From assembly GCA_029204225.1 (NCBI GenBank), contig CM055103.1:2692406-2756405 (forward strand): a stretch of DNA of 64,000 nucleotides, in the 5' to 3' direction. The position numbers were made by a program, and so were the translations under genes. The stretch comes from Diphasiastrum complanatum (Eukaryota > Streptophyta > Lycopodiopsida > Lycopodiales > Lycopodiaceae). Within the stretch, counting starts at the first letter, position 1; every line of letters starts with the position of its first letter. Under the pieces are notes generated by a model. That model was not told the origin of the DNA. It was given only the letters and a program-made list of their open reading frames with translations, and ran no database searches. Below, one piece after another: positions 40,722-52,700 of the stretch.

Positions 40722-42040
40722 TTAGCCATTTCTGTATTTACAAGAAGTACATCTATAAGTAAAAACAATAAACAACCGAGACAGGGAGTAAAAGCTGTAA
40801 CAGGCACGGGGGATGAACTCATGCCAAAAAGCACTAGATGAGGAGCTATAAAGAAGATCCACCAGGTGTTTCCCTTCGGAAGATTCGTATATACGTTTTT
40901 TATAATGACAAGTATAGCTATGTAGATGTCTGAGATGCCGAAGGTGGGGGGATTGTGCAGATTGAAGGTGAAGTTGTTTGCATATATAGTCATACCAGGG
41001 TTGGTGAGGATGACGAGACTTCGTGTTCGAGGATTTCCTACGATGTTTGGCTGGGAAGGCCATAGAAGCGGCAGTATGAAGAGCTATAGTAAGGAAAGAT
41101 GCTTGGGAATGTAGTGGGCTATCAAAGGGAAAGTTACGGAGTATGGAGGAGAGAGCATCTTGGTAGAGAGGATTGTAAGCATTATTGAACTTGTAAATTG
41201 GGGCACGTTCCATATGAGAAGGATTAGGAGGAGAGAGGTTGAACTTTGAGTCCAAATTAATGGAAAGAAATGAATGGTCAGATAATGTGGTGGGGGAACA
41301 AGTAAAGTCAGATAGAAAGGATATAAGAGATGGTGACCCCATAAATTAGTCCACAACACTATGACCACCACTATGGGGGTGGCAGGTATAGTCTCCAGAA
41401 GTCGGCCATCAAGATAAGCCATTAAAAATGGCAAGCTCGTGGGCCTCACCCAATACCAAAAAATACTCCCCATATGAAGAGACCGGGCCACCAGCATTAG
41501 CAGATATCCTGTCAATTCCCATGTCCATACAATCCATGGCGTGTATCCTCAAAGGGTCATCAATAATCATATGAAACTCTGTCTGTCTAGATGAGGTCCT
41601 GGCGTTGAAAGAAGAATATATGAAGAGAGATCAGCATATGGGGAACCAGTGCTATCAGCAAAACTAGAAGACTCTGGAGGAAACTAACAGAGTGCCAGAT
41701 ACAAATCCTTGTCAAGCCCAATACTCCAACCAGGAAGTCGAAGCCATAGGTAACGTGTATGATCTTGTCGAACCAAATCAATGATCGGTTGTAATGAATC
41801 CCTGTATAAGCATGCTATACCACCAGAACCTCTACCCCCACAGACCTAGTCTCTGTGTGAAAACCGGAAAACCATCTGAAGCCCTGAAACTCCGTTAGTC
41901 CCCTAAACTGACTCTCATGAGTCTTTGTGAAGAGAAGAATATCCCCCTGTGCGATAAAGTCTGCTAAATCTCCTGTTGCTGATGAAGAATGAATACCATT
42001 ACAGTTCCATAGCCTGATACGAAGGTGAGGTGGATGTAGG
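40722..42040 (-). pseudogene. LINE apurinic-type endonuclease and linker, broken
   Basis: Beginning near 42030: RLWNCNGIHSSSATGDLADF (N-terminal endonuclease strand with the catalytic Asn), then an ESQFRGL-like stretch. Frames shift several times. The C-terminal endonuclease motif SDHSFLSINLDSKF is near 41280. The linker (FNNAYNPLYQDALSSILRNF; RRKSSNTKSRHPHQPWYDYI) runs to SSSSAFWHEFIPRA. Confidence 0.65.
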
Positions 42041-42099
42041 TGGCGGGGGTGAAATGGACGAGGTCTCGAGCTGCTCCCACACCCGAGAGCTCCAGCTTC

Positions 42100-42941
42100 C
42101 TAGGCGCTGGAGGTAGATGGCCCTCGATCCAAATACCGAACCTGCCCATCGCGATAAATAGCAAAACGTCTTGATGCTTTAGCTTCCTGAAAATTTTTCT
42201 TGCATTTCTGAACTTGGAGATAGGTAAGATCCTCGTCCAAGAAGATCTGTGTGCCTTTTAATTTAGATTTGAGTCTCAATATTTTGATTCGTTCCTCTCT
42301 TGATATGAAACGGATAATGAGAGCAGAATTGTCCTTTTTGGTTCGCCATGCCTTATCCAATCCAGTGCATTGAAACTCAACGTAGTATCTAAAAAGGATT
42401 TTGCCTCTTTCATAGCATCTTGAGTGTCAAGAACACCTCGAACTCGGACATTGAGAGATTTGAAGTCACGTAGTTTTTCTTCAGAGATAGTAGCTAAAAT
42501 AACAATAGACATATGAGCAGCATTACCTTCTTTTTGGAATAATGAAGCCCACGATTTTGTAGCCTCCTTATATTCATTGAGATGTCGCTCCAACTCAGTA
42601 ATTTTGTTTGTCACTGGGGAAGGCGTTCCCTCCAAGCTCTGAATTTTCTGCTTGAGAACCTTGTTAGCTTGAAGTAGCGTCGTCATTGATATCTTAAGTT
42701 GTTGTACCTCTAGTCGTAGAGCATCCACCTCTCCTTTAAAATATCCCTCAAACGCCTTTCTTGGCGTGTAGATATCGTCTTCAAGAAGGGAATTCTTAGA
42801 AGACAGCACTTCCGATGAGGGGACAGCTACTACCGCTGACTGTGTTTCCAGCATTGGATCAGCAACCTTGGAGGCTGTGGAGGCATTGGGAACCAAAGGG
42901 ATGGTACTGTCCTTGGTAGAAGTGCTGGCAACAGTAGGCAT
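42100..42941 (-). pseudogene. LINE ORF1 with coiled coil
   Basis: 42941-42276 gives 221 residues: a Ser/Thr/Val-rich start, a coiled coil (VDALRLEVQQLKISMTTLLQ; ITELERHLNEYKEATKSW) and EEKLRDFKSLNVRVRGVLD. 42360-42100 in another frame continues with basic sequence (REERIKILRLKSKLKGTQIF). This is consistent with an RNA-binding ORF1 protein split by a frameshift. Confidence 0.65.
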
Positions 42942-43299
42942 ACTACTGTCAACGATGGCTACAGCAGTGTTAGATGAATCAATGAAGGTTTTTCCAACAA
43001 CAGCGCTGGAGGCAGTGAGAGCGGGAGAGCTGTCAATGGAGGAACCAACGATGTCGGAGCAATCAGCAATGGAAGAACCAGCGATGGAGGGTAAGGGACC
43101 AATGGAGGAGCTAGTGATGGAGGAAGAGGCGGAACCCTCGATGGAAGAGGAACCAGCGATGGAGGGGCTGGATATGGAGCGAGGAGGGGAGCAGGGGGGA
43201 GTTGGCTCCCCATTTCTTACGTGGAGTCATGGGAGTGGAGCGCTGGAGGACAGGAGCAGATCAGATCAAGCGCCATCTACAGCCGTGATGGAGGTCAGC

Positions 43300-43301
<2 letters not shown>

Positions 43302-43351
<50 letters not shown>
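43302..43351. repeat. (AG)25 microsatellite at a LINE 5' boundary
   Basis: 50 bp of AG. On the minus strand it immediately precedes the LINE 5' end. Confidence 0.97.
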
Positions 43352-43353
<2 letters not shown>

Positions 43354-43726
43354 CGTGTGAGGGAATGTGTGGCATTGTGCTTTCTAGTTTTGAGATACAT
43401 TGTTAATAGATTAGAAATGTGACATATCAATGTGTTTGAAAATTGAAAGATGGGGAAATAGAGTGTGAGGGAAAAGAGTGGTAGGGAGAGCTCAGAGTAG
43501 AAAGGGGGAGTATGAGTGTTAGTTTTTTTTTTTGCGTTAGAAGTTAGAATCTATAATATATATTGTGTTTTAGTGACTAATCAGTATTTAGTGTTAGAAT
43601 TTAGTAGAACTTAGAATCTAGACTAGTTAGTAGTTAGTAGTATGTGATTACTACTACTAGTTGGGGTGAGGGAACAGGTTAGTGCTAGAATTTAGAACTA
43701 TAGTTAGATTTAGGGTTTAGAGGACC

Positions 43727-45393
43727 ATGCCGAGGGATATGGATCCATTTGTCACTGTTGTTGCAGGTTATGGAACCTTGGGCACAAACAGGTGGACGTG
43801 CAAGTATTGCGGCAAAGATTACTCAGGTGGCCCTGTGAGAATAAAGGCGCACCTGCTTCGATTGCATGGATATGATATCGGAGGTTGCACGCATGCACCG
43901 GCTTCACTTTTGATACCTTTAGAGTCAGATGCTACTACTACCCCGGGTTAGTAAATTACTGAATTGCATTTTGATTCTTGAGTCTTGACTCACTATTCAA
44001 TGTTGAATCTTGATAGTTCACTGTTCAGTGTTGAATCTTGATAGTTCAGTCTTAAATTGTAAAATGTGGGTTCTTGGCAGATGCTTCCTCATCACAGCCC
44101 ACTGCATGCACTATGCCCTTGGGGACTAGTGGCAGAGGCAGTGGGCGAGGGGCAATGAGCCAAGCTCGTCCACGTAGGTCATCTAGAAGAGATGTTTACG
44201 TTGCAAAATTTTAGCAGTCGAATAAAGCGGAAACAAAAGTTTCTGTTCGATAGTGTTTTTACTTGTGCAACCTCCCCTTTCATGTGGCTAAGACCCCTGC
44301 ATGGAGGCAAATGATGAGGCATGTTTCTAGGATCGGTTCTGAGTGGGAGGCACCCACCATGGAGCAGTTGAGGACGAGAGACTCCATGGATAGGGCACTA
44401 GAGCCTATCAGGAAGTCATGGACCACGTATACTCTAAACCCTATTCAAGTTGGAAGCTTTAACTCTTTTGTTTGATGAGAGCTCATTGTTGAAACTCTGT
44501 TACTATTAGAGTCTATCTAATGTTTATTATTTAGCAATGAGTTGTGCGTCTTGACTTTTAGCAATTGTCATTGACTCGTCACTCATTTGTCACCTTGTGT
44601 CATGACTCATGCGCACTTTGTGCACTATGCTCCATCACAAATTTGAAACAGGTACGGGTGCTCTCCATCATATCAGATGGATGGACTGATACTAGGAGGT
44701 GCCACATTATCAACATATTGGTGTCCTCTTGCATGGGCACAATGTTCTTGAGATCCATTGACACCTCACAGCCGCGGGCTTAGTGATGGATGTCTAGACA
44801 CTCTTTGGCTATATCAATCATAGCTTAGACCTCTTATTCCCCAAGAAACAGAGGGTCAATATGTTCAGGTCGTCTAGCTTGGAGCTCTTGAAGCCTGCCC
44901 CCACTAGATGTGCTTTAAAGTTCACTACTTTAGCCTTCAAAATATTATGTTTATCAATCATGATTCATGTTTTGATGATCTAGAAACTAGATTGTATTTG
45001 TTGAAGCACGTTGCCTTGCATAGCTTCACGTTTGAATCTTGATTCATTGGAGATTTGCCTTTATTTTTCTTGTTTTGGAGCCTCTTGAAGGTGCATGGCA
45101 GCCTAAGACAGAAGGTGTTTTCAAACCACTGGCAAGAGTGGGGACCTTCACAAGAGTCCAGGTCTAGGCAATTTGAGACAACTGTGCTCTCACCTTCCTT
45201 TTGGGATGAGGCACGAGCTCTTGTGACTGTGCTGCAGCCTCTGTATAGTGTCCTGCGCATTACGGATAGAGAGGGCTGCACAATGGGCCTTCTCTATGAG
45301 TTTATGGACAGGTTGGGGGCGCAGATTTGCTCTTGCACGGCCATTACTGAAGAGAGGTTTGAACTTGCACACCAGAGTCCAAACTTGCATTCT
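43727..45393 (+). pseudogene. decayed hAT-superfamily transposase
   Basis: Successive plus-strand pieces match a plant hAT transposase. A BED zinc finger lies at 43727-43951 (WTCKYCGKDYSGGPVRIKAH, then LLRLHGYDIGGC). A 44263-44370 piece reads CNLPFHVAKTPAWRQMMRHV. A DUF659-type block starts at 44652 after a cag acceptor (SIISDGWTDTRRCHIINILV). Near 45190-45380 comes SFWDEARALVTVLQPLYSVL and MGLLYEFMDRLG. The C-terminal dimerisation block is not convincing. Stops and shifts between blocks, beyond what introns could explain, make it a pseudogene. Terminal inverted repeats were not found. Confidence 0.8.
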
Positions 45394-46047
45394 TAAGTTT
45401 TAACTTTTAAGTTTGAATTCGAGTCTCCAACCTTGATTTCTTTTAAGCCTGGATACCTGGACACAAGGAGCAAAATTCTGGGCCCCTACAGAAGCTTGTC
45501 AACTTATTGTCACTTGGGTAATTAGAGAAGTTGTCACTTCAATTAGGCAGGACCTCTGCTCTTGGCTGCTTTTACAGTATCTTCGCAGGCCCACAGTTTC
45601 GTCCCATGATCTAGAATGCGATCTGGATCAAGATCTGGAGATTCCCATTAGGGCTTCCTGGCTCTTGATTTTTTATTATTGTGGGCAATACGCTTATCAA
45701 ATTAAAGAATTTATTAGAGTAACCTTACCCAGCTTGCCAGGAGTTTCAAGAACAATATGGTCCAGTGTTGGGCAGTTAGGTGAACCAATGTCCACACGAA
45801 ACCTCAATAATTTTTTTTATTGTATTTTTTGTTTTTTTAGGCGATCCAGGTGTGTCCTGGATTGTGGATGCAGCAAATCACTTTCTGCTGCATACATGCA
45901 TTTCTTGTTGATTTCTTACTAGTCGGCTGCATACAACGTCACAGCAAGATCCAGACATAGGTTGAATCTACTTATAAGGTCAAAAATCTTTTCATAGCTT
46001 AAAGGAGCATGATTTGCATCAAGATATAAAACAGCTGTCTATGGAAG
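45394..46047. other. unassigned, possibly decayed hAT 3' region
   Basis: It may hold remnants of the hAT C-terminus (near 45600-45750), but no motif is firm. Confidence 0.35.
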
Positions 46048-46179
46048 CTAGAATTTTATTATGGAGGACAAAAAGAAAGCCAGGAACTCAAGCTCGATGA
46101 GACCATACTGTTGCTCATCTAACAAACTGGCCAGAGTTTTAAAAAAATGAACCCAGCAATTGAGTACTAACTCAGCCTC
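46048..46179 (-). CDS. candidate terminal exon of an unidentified host gene
   Basis: On the minus strand, after an acceptor (gttattatag), 132 nt are open to a TAG, giving 43 residues including EAELVLNCWVHFFKTLASLL, DEQQYGLIELEF and LAFFLSSIIKF. The composition is that of a folded helical protein, not of the surrounding transposons. I do not recognise the family. It may belong with the exon at 47042 and those near 49-50 kb. Confidence 0.4.
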   Translation of the reverse strand, partial: EAELVLNCWVHFFKTLASLLDEQQYGLIELEFLAFFLSSIIKF

Positions 46180-46559
46180 CTATAATAACTCCTCTTTGAC
46201 CTCATGTGGGCTGATACCTCTATTCATGATTTCAAAGGTAAAGTTAAATTTAGTATATAATCTAGTTCTTCAGCTGTCAATGTGCTCTAATACTGGCTTT
46301 CCGATCTCAAGACTTACTTTGAGATGTATCAAAAGAATGAGACATAATCATTTAGCTGACAGCTATACATGCAGGAGGTCAACTTTCCACCTCGTGTAGA
46401 ACCTGCAAAATAATTTCTTAGATAGGGATTTCCGTCAATTCTCTGATTTGAAAAGTTTTAAAGAAGACCTAGGGAATGCTATAATTTATTTTGGCAATAA
46501 TATTTGTTCAGGTGTTCAAAGAGATAGGTAGTGAATGCAAATGCAATGACAGGTTCACT

Positions 46560-46730
46560 GATATCTGATACTTTTTTCCTGTGCTAATTGTTCAAGAAAC
46601 CATTCCTCAGCACATCGCCAGTTATCAGGGCCTTTGAGATATCATGTGTTGCATCTTTTTTGCCAGTTACATAAGAGAACACTGTCTCTTGCATCAGCGC
46701 TTGAGCATAAGTATGATACTCCTCCACCAT
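46560..46730 (-). CDS. candidate exon island, frame uncertain
   Basis: On the minus strand one frame gives VEEYHTYAQALMQETVFSYV then DISKALITGDVLRNGFLNN and a stop. A second frame over the same DNA gives GPDNWRCAEEWFLEQLAQEK followed by a GTATCA donor-like site. Both look protein-like, so the true frame and splice sites are undecided. Confidence 0.25.
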
Positions 46731-47041
46731 TTATGCCTATGTTGATTGATGCACATATCATGCTTTTCCTTCCATCTTATAGTCAAGGCTTGAGATGATG
46801 GGATCCATGCAAAGAAAATGTGCTTCAAATAAAAAAGCCCGGATAAGCAAGCACAAGTGCCCCTGTTCTTCTTCATGTGCTTGATGAGGATGAGTCATAG
46901 ATTTCCGTGCATATCATTCATGACTTACGACAAGTGGGTAGACCTATTGATAGTCTGAAGTGCCACTCTTCTTCTACATAATCTATATGGCTAAGTTGCA
47001 TACCTCTTTTTTTAACATACTCAATACAGCCAACTGCATAC

Positions 47042-47131
47042 CTTCTTTTCCTTCATGACCTTTTTTGGCATCTTCTTCAACATACTCATTTTGTGGCACC
47101 TTACTGACAAGCTCATTGTGCAACATTTTTT
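47042..47131 (-). CDS. candidate internal exon of an unidentified host gene
   Basis: On the minus strand a good acceptor (gtttctatttcacag) and donor (GAAG|GTATGC) flank 90 nt open in one frame. It encodes KMLHNELVSKVPQNEYVEED and AKKGHEGKE, with phase 1 at both sides. It is acidic and hydrophilic, and no family is recognised. Confidence 0.4.
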
Positions 47132-49299
47132 CTGTGAAATAGAAACCATTTTCACCTATTTGTAAGATCTACGTGGAGTGATATTGCAAGGCTGTGCATT
47201 GTCCTATGCTCTATAATCTGATAATTTTTAAAAATCAGCCAACTGGAAGATACTCATTCCCCTATCTGAAACGCATTTCAGATATTTTAAGTTTGGAAGT
47301 TTACATTTGGCTGCATTTTTGGGCAACAGTGTCCACAAATAGTTCATTAAACCCTGACTTGAGACTATGACTATTAACACCCCTATATGGGTCTACATAC
47401 ACTTTACAGTCATTTTTTTAGGATAGAGATTTGAGAGCTTCCTCAAGGGGAATTTAGAGGTAACGTTCCTCTGTAGATGGGCCAGCAAAGCTGTGTATTT
47501 TTTATTTTTCTTTGTATCTGCATTGGAGATTCATAATCTACTGACAATTTGTTGATCTGTTGTTCTATTTATATTGCATGGTTGTCGGTGGATGTGTTTG
47601 TAACTAGTAGATAATCAAGTAACAACATTAACAGTGCAATTAGACTCGTTATAGGCCAATCAAGTGGAACATGTGAACCTTTCTAATCAACAAGCCTTCA
47701 TGCCCAAAAACTCAAATCATGATGCTGGTCCTGATAGGGTTTGTTCCTTAGAAAGCAACCAATCTTGCCAATGTAGAAAAATCAGCATCTACACACAAAA
47801 TAGAATGCTAAATCTAATAGAACTTGATCAAACATGAATCAAAACATAAATAGAAGCTATTTTCTATACAACAACATTAACCTATTGTATTTCACATGTC
47901 TAGATTCGAAAATAGAAATAGCAAATCATTCTACACATAAAATTGCAAGATATCACAAGTTGTGCACCAATGGATAGTAGAACCCAAGAGAACCATGTAT
48001 AAGCATGAATGAGTTAAGGGAGGTGGAAGATCAGCCTTCTCCCACATGTGTACATCTCTATATAATAGATCCATGAATATTCAAAAGTTTGGTTTCTCTC
48101 CAAAATTATATAACCCTAACATTCCATGAACCTTATTGAAATTTGAATCTACTAGTAACTCGACTTTCTATCTTTCCCCCCAAATCTAAAAATGAATAAA
48201 TTCAAATTTATTTAGACTAATATGACTATAAAAAGTAGATTTCTACGTCTAATATGAAATTGGCCCTCAATTGCCAAATAAACAAATGTAGCATTTGACT
48301 CAATATTGATCAAACTAGTTGAAATATCTCACACTGCCTTCAACTAGCTTTAGCACAGACTTGCATTTTTCGCATTTTTCAAAGTGCCTCAAATGTTAAG
48401 GAAATGACTCTGGCAAAGTGTGGGGCTACCCTAAATGAGATTTAAGGACACTGTTGGGTTTTTTGCAAAAATTCGACATTGTCGCCTTTTTGTGACACTG
48501 TCACCTGTGGCAGTTTTAGTTCATTTCTACATAGTGATAGTTTTGGTTCATTTATGCAAACAGATTGTTTACGACCAATTTTCATCGCCTATCAGCAATC
48601 AATTTCTGAGAACGAACTGGATGAAGCGGACACCAACCAATTGGCAATTGCATTTGACGACCTAATTACTTAGTATAAATCAGATGTTCATACATCTCTT
48701 TTCAAGTTCTGAAGCAACACATCTTTTCAAGATCTGAAATGTTATTGTGAATTGGGGGCTGAGTGTTAGTACACGATGCTTCCTGCACTCTTATCAAGCA
48801 GATCATTCACAATTAGAAAGTATTGTTGTTAGCTCTCTATCAAGCTTTCAAGCTTGAACTCTATTGAGCATTCTAGCTCAGTCTTTTAGAGATTTATTTT
48901 AGAGTTCTGGGGTTTGATGCCCCATTCTTTGCACATGATAATTATTTGATATTTGAGTCAAGGCAAAGAAAATTAATTTTTTTTAAAATTTATTTTAAAA
49001 AATTGGAAAAGACTTAAATTAAAAGTTTTGACAATAGAATAATCAATTCTCATATCGATTTGCACCAGTGAAAATCTTTTCGCATCTCAGCTCTTTAAAA
49101 CTATGGTTTGTAGTGGTGCACCCATAAAAGCATAAGAGATCAGTTTGAGGTCAAGATGGTTGAGAGATCTTTGATGCAGATCTGCTTGCCACGCAGTTGG
49201 ATATAACCGAATTTTTTTTAGAATCAATAACTTGTTAAAGATTTCCAAATAATTTTTCTTCATATGGATTGCTCAAGGTATTATATGTCAGGATGGCCA
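47132..49299. other. no firm gene; possible intron and LTR fragment
   Basis: If the exon islands on either side belong to one gene, this is intronic. Near 48760, GGGGGCTGAG precedes TGTTAGTACACG, which resembles a copia polypurine tract and LTR start on the plus strand, but no partner LTR or pol was found. Confidence 0.35.
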
Positions 49300-50098
49300 C
49301 TAAGCCTTAAGGAGCATATCAATAAGCCTTTTAAGGTACGGAAGGATGTAGGTATTTCCTTTTTCATCCAACAAGATTTCGTACAAGAAAGACATGAACT
49401 GCAGACACATTCAATCAAAACTAGTGAATGTTTCATTGCGAAAGAATAGTAAAAGCAATGATATGATAGTATTTCTTACATCCGGTTTCTGTAATGAAAG
49501 ATCTTTCAGAGAATATGGTATCATGTACGATGGAAGATCTGCCCGAAGAGCAACCTGAACAGAAGATATAGAACACATTGTGAGTTAGACTGCTCAGGAA
49601 CTCATATGCTTAACTTGACAGTAGGAATAAATTCTAATGATATACCAGCTTCTTAGTTCTGAGGGGGAGGACAGAATACCAGACGCTTGCTCAGCAGGGC
49701 TTCCCCTTTTTCTTCTAGCAAGCACTACATTGATCCATTAAACCACAAAGTCACAAATACATATGGCAATAGTAAAAAGGGATCGGTGCTTATACCACAA
49801 AGTCACAAATACAAATGGCAATAGTAAAAAGGGATCGGTGCTTATCTAAGGAGCAAACATTATGACAAATCAAAAACATTTTTGACCTTGCGAGCTCGTT
49901 GTATGGTAACATCATTGCGTTCTTCTAGGACTTTCTCAAGTGAACCTGTAGTAAAGAGAAAGCAAAATCCTTAAATTTTAGGATTGAAGCAGGTCATCCT
50001 AAATAAGAATCAATGCAAATGCTTCATATCACTACAATCCAAGGCCTTGTTCATGAGGTTTGGCTAATTGTTCACCGATACATTGCAGACCATTTAGA
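49300..50098 (-). CDS. putative 3' exons of an unidentified host gene
   Basis: Five small exons on the minus strand join in a consistent phase: 50098-50076, 49945-49887, 49724-49680, 49554-49480 and 49398-49300. All introns are GT-AG; some donors are weak (GTCAAA after 49887). The peptide contains SLEKVLEERNDVTIQRARK, CLLEEKGEALLSKRL, VALRADLPSYMIPYSLKDL and FMSFLYEILLDEKGNTYILP, and ends YLKRLIDMLLKA then TAG. It looks like an alpha-helical or coiled-coil cytosolic protein. I do not recognise the family and do not see the 5' exons. The last three exons are the best supported. If a donor just before the TAG is used, the gene could continue to the exons at 47.1 and 46.1 kb. Confidence 0.45.
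49742..49845. repeat. 52-bp tandem duplication within a putative intron
   Basis: Two adjacent units differ at one base (ACATATGG versus ACAAATGG). They lie between the exons ending at 49887 and starting at 49724. Confidence 0.93.
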
Positions 50099-51412
50099 CT
50101 GAAAGAAGAAGCACTTGTACAATTTAGAACCGTGTGCAGCTTAACTAACAAAGGAAAAAGTTTAAAGCGTATTTTTAACAATAATATATCATGTAGAGCA
50201 TCACAAAGCAAAAGACTACAAATTGATTCTCATCTAATAATGCCCAGCTAAGATCACACTACAATATAAAATAAGCCGCATAAGATCAAATGCAGACACC
50301 CTCACAAAGGAACTGCACAGACGAATCCTCCAGCGGACCCAAGACTATGAGATAGATTACATATAGTGTTCTGGAGTTCTTAAATGGATACTCCCAGAAG
50401 CTATGAAATAGGGTTATGGTATACATCATTGCAGGAGTAACACGCGGCTTTGTGCTCTAGCCTCTACCAGTTTACCCATCGCTCAATCAGACGAAACTTT
50501 ATCCACTAATCAGTAGAACTAAGGAGCATAGGTTCAACTTGATAGAAAGAATAATGACGACAAAGGTTAATGAAAAAGATCCACTCGATTTTTGGAGGTC
50601 CTAAATATATATCCATAAGTCTCCCCTGACCACCAACTTATGACTCTAGAAACCCTGCAAAGAAGTTCGGGAATTGTGTAATACAAAGAACAAGTACTTC
50701 AGGGCATATTCATTACACGAGCATCTTGAATTAGACTTATATTGACCATTGATTTTCAGTATCTTTGGTAGCACCCACTGGCAGTGGATCTTGCCTGGTT
50801 GCCACCTATCCTGGTTGACGCCTACATGTCTCAGTTTCATCATTACCAATGCCCTACTTGTAGCAGTTCCTTTGGCAGTTTGATTTGCTTCTTGAAGGTG
50901 TTTGTGCTAGTTTCTACCTTTGCTAGCATTTGCAATTTATGGACATCTTTTGGTAGTTGGTCCCATATTTGAATTTTGGAGGCAGTTTTTCTTAGCCATT
51001 TCTTCACTGACAACTTGCTGAGTTCTGCCAAAATATCAAACAACATCTGTTACTACTTGGCACCCTATTTGGCAGGGATTTTCCAACTATCTTACAACCT
51101 AGTGTCACTTTCTTCAGCATATTGTGGATCACTTTGATTTTTTCTTGCTGATTTTTACAGTAGGTTGAGGGCAGCATTCCATCCCAGCATCTACATTGGA
51201 GAGGTATTTCATTGCTTTTTCACCTCATTTGCCTGCTAATTTTTGAGGCCCTTGTGAACAACCTATTCCTATCTTTTCACGCGGTTCTACATTGCATTAT
51301 GACACATATCGACATATACCCTTCTTGGTTCGAGTGACAACAAGTGTCCTCTCTATCAGGAACTAGGCATATGTAAATACTTCCACTTATAGTACTTGAA
51401 GATGCCTCATGG
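50099..51412. other. no firm gene
   Basis: Upstream exons of the putative minus-strand gene would be expected here. A pyrimidine-rich acceptor at about 50150 and an exon-like patch near 50290-50350 are possible but too weak to call. Confidence 0.35.
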
Positions 51413-52110
51413 ATGGGTTTCAGTGCTACGATGGATCCATGTCTTATAGAGCCCTTACAACAGACTCTATGGGAATTCATTCAGCTTATTAGCTTCCGCC
51501 TTACAAAGCTCACTCTTTCTTGGGAAAGGTTTTGTACGGAGCTTCGTGATTTATCTGATCAACTCACTTCTCTTCAAGATCACGTTGGTTCTACTCTACA
51601 TATACACGTCTCAGGTAATACTTCCTGACCTCCACCTACAGCTTCACATCCTCCAGGAGATCTTTTTGGTTTTGACTCTTGAGCCTCCTTTACGCATTTG
51701 AGTTTTAAGTCTCCAATTCATCCAGTCCAAATCGTTCATCCTTTTAGTATCAAGCCTCCTTTTGCTCATGACTTCAAGGATGAAGTCCAGCTCTATGTAT
51801 TTTGGTTCATCTCCTAGGAATGAGGTAGAAAACTAGTTTTCTAAACTGGAAACTTATTTCATTTTGTTCCTTAAACCATATTCTCAGCAGATTCGATTGG
51901 CTGCTGTACATTGGGATGGTTATCTTCAGTCGTCTACTTCTATTTATCATGCCGTTCTATTACTCCTATTGCTAGTAGTACTTCCCATGCTTCTTTTCTA
52001 CCCTCTCTCTTGTTTTTCGACTTTTTCCTTCAGGCTGTCCATGTTGCTACTCTCAAGCTGAGCTTGCTGAGATCTGTGAGAAGCACGTGCTTTAGATGTC
52101 AAAATTTGGT
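51413..52110 (+). pseudogene. gypsy gag remnant
   Basis: Pieces recall gag: LAAVHWDGYLQSS (capsid) and AELAEICEKHVL before a lost zinc knuckle, in the place where many gypsy gags read AELAERRAKGLC. There are many frame breaks. Recognition is by spacing and short motifs. Confidence 0.45.
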
Positions 52111-52596
52111 CATATGACTCATAACTATTGATGGCCTTCTAGTACCAATACCCATACACTTTTACAGGGTTGAGGACATTGATGACTTTGACATTATATG
52201 TAGCTCTTCAATGAGCCTTTTGTTTCTGCTCTTCTTAATCCCACTAAGTGTCACGCCGAACTTGCTTATGCTACTTGGCCAGATAAGCTTGGTCCTTGTC
52301 AAATTCGACTTCATGTCAGCATAACTGGCTGCAAGTTTATGATTCTGGCTGAGATACTAGCAGCACTCATTTCTTTCTAAGCAGTCACATAACATCTCAG
52401 ATTTCGCCTACCCTTGTCATTGCTCCACTGCCTTTATGAGCACTTAGGTTCTCCTGTTGGGACTTTATTGGACATTTTCACATCACTCCTCTTGAGCAAT
52501 ATAATCTGGTCTTTGGTGCTGTTTAGTTTGCAACTTTGGGGGCTGTTACTTTGGATATCGAGCAACAATTGCTGTCTTCAACTCATGGTGGTACGG

Positions 52597-52700
52597 ACTA
52601 TACCTTATCAAGCATTGATTCCCAACTTATCTTTGGTGAGAAGTTCATACTATACCTTATCAAGCATTGATTCCCAACTTATCTTTGGTGAAAAGTTCAT
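52597..52700. repeat. 52-bp tandem duplication
   Basis: Two adjacent units beginning ACTATACCTTATCAAGC differ at one position near the end (GGTGAGAAG versus GGTGAAAAG). It lies inside the decayed gypsy. Confidence 0.92.

Larger units (their letters stand above)
40677..43301 (-). mobile_element. LINE lacking reverse transcriptase
   Basis: On the minus strand a LINE begins directly after a (TC)n tract. It carries ORF1 (42941-42100), an endonuclease region (about 42030-41270), a linker (to about 40760) and a short 3' end GTAAATAAAGC. The reverse-transcriptase domain expected between endonuclease and 3' end is absent. Its 3' end abuts sequence attributed to a gypsy LTR. A second copy of its last 470 bp is at 36798-37269. 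Confidence 0.7.

Noticed and set aside
48435-48800. Plus-strand frames and a possible copia polypurine tract/LTR start (GGGGGCTGAG then TGTTAG)
   Set aside because: No LTR partner, no pol motif upstream and no target duplication, so it is too weak to call as an element.
50646-51046. Two minus-strand frames of 67 residues
   Set aside because: No start context, splice signals or similarity; near random expectation for this length.
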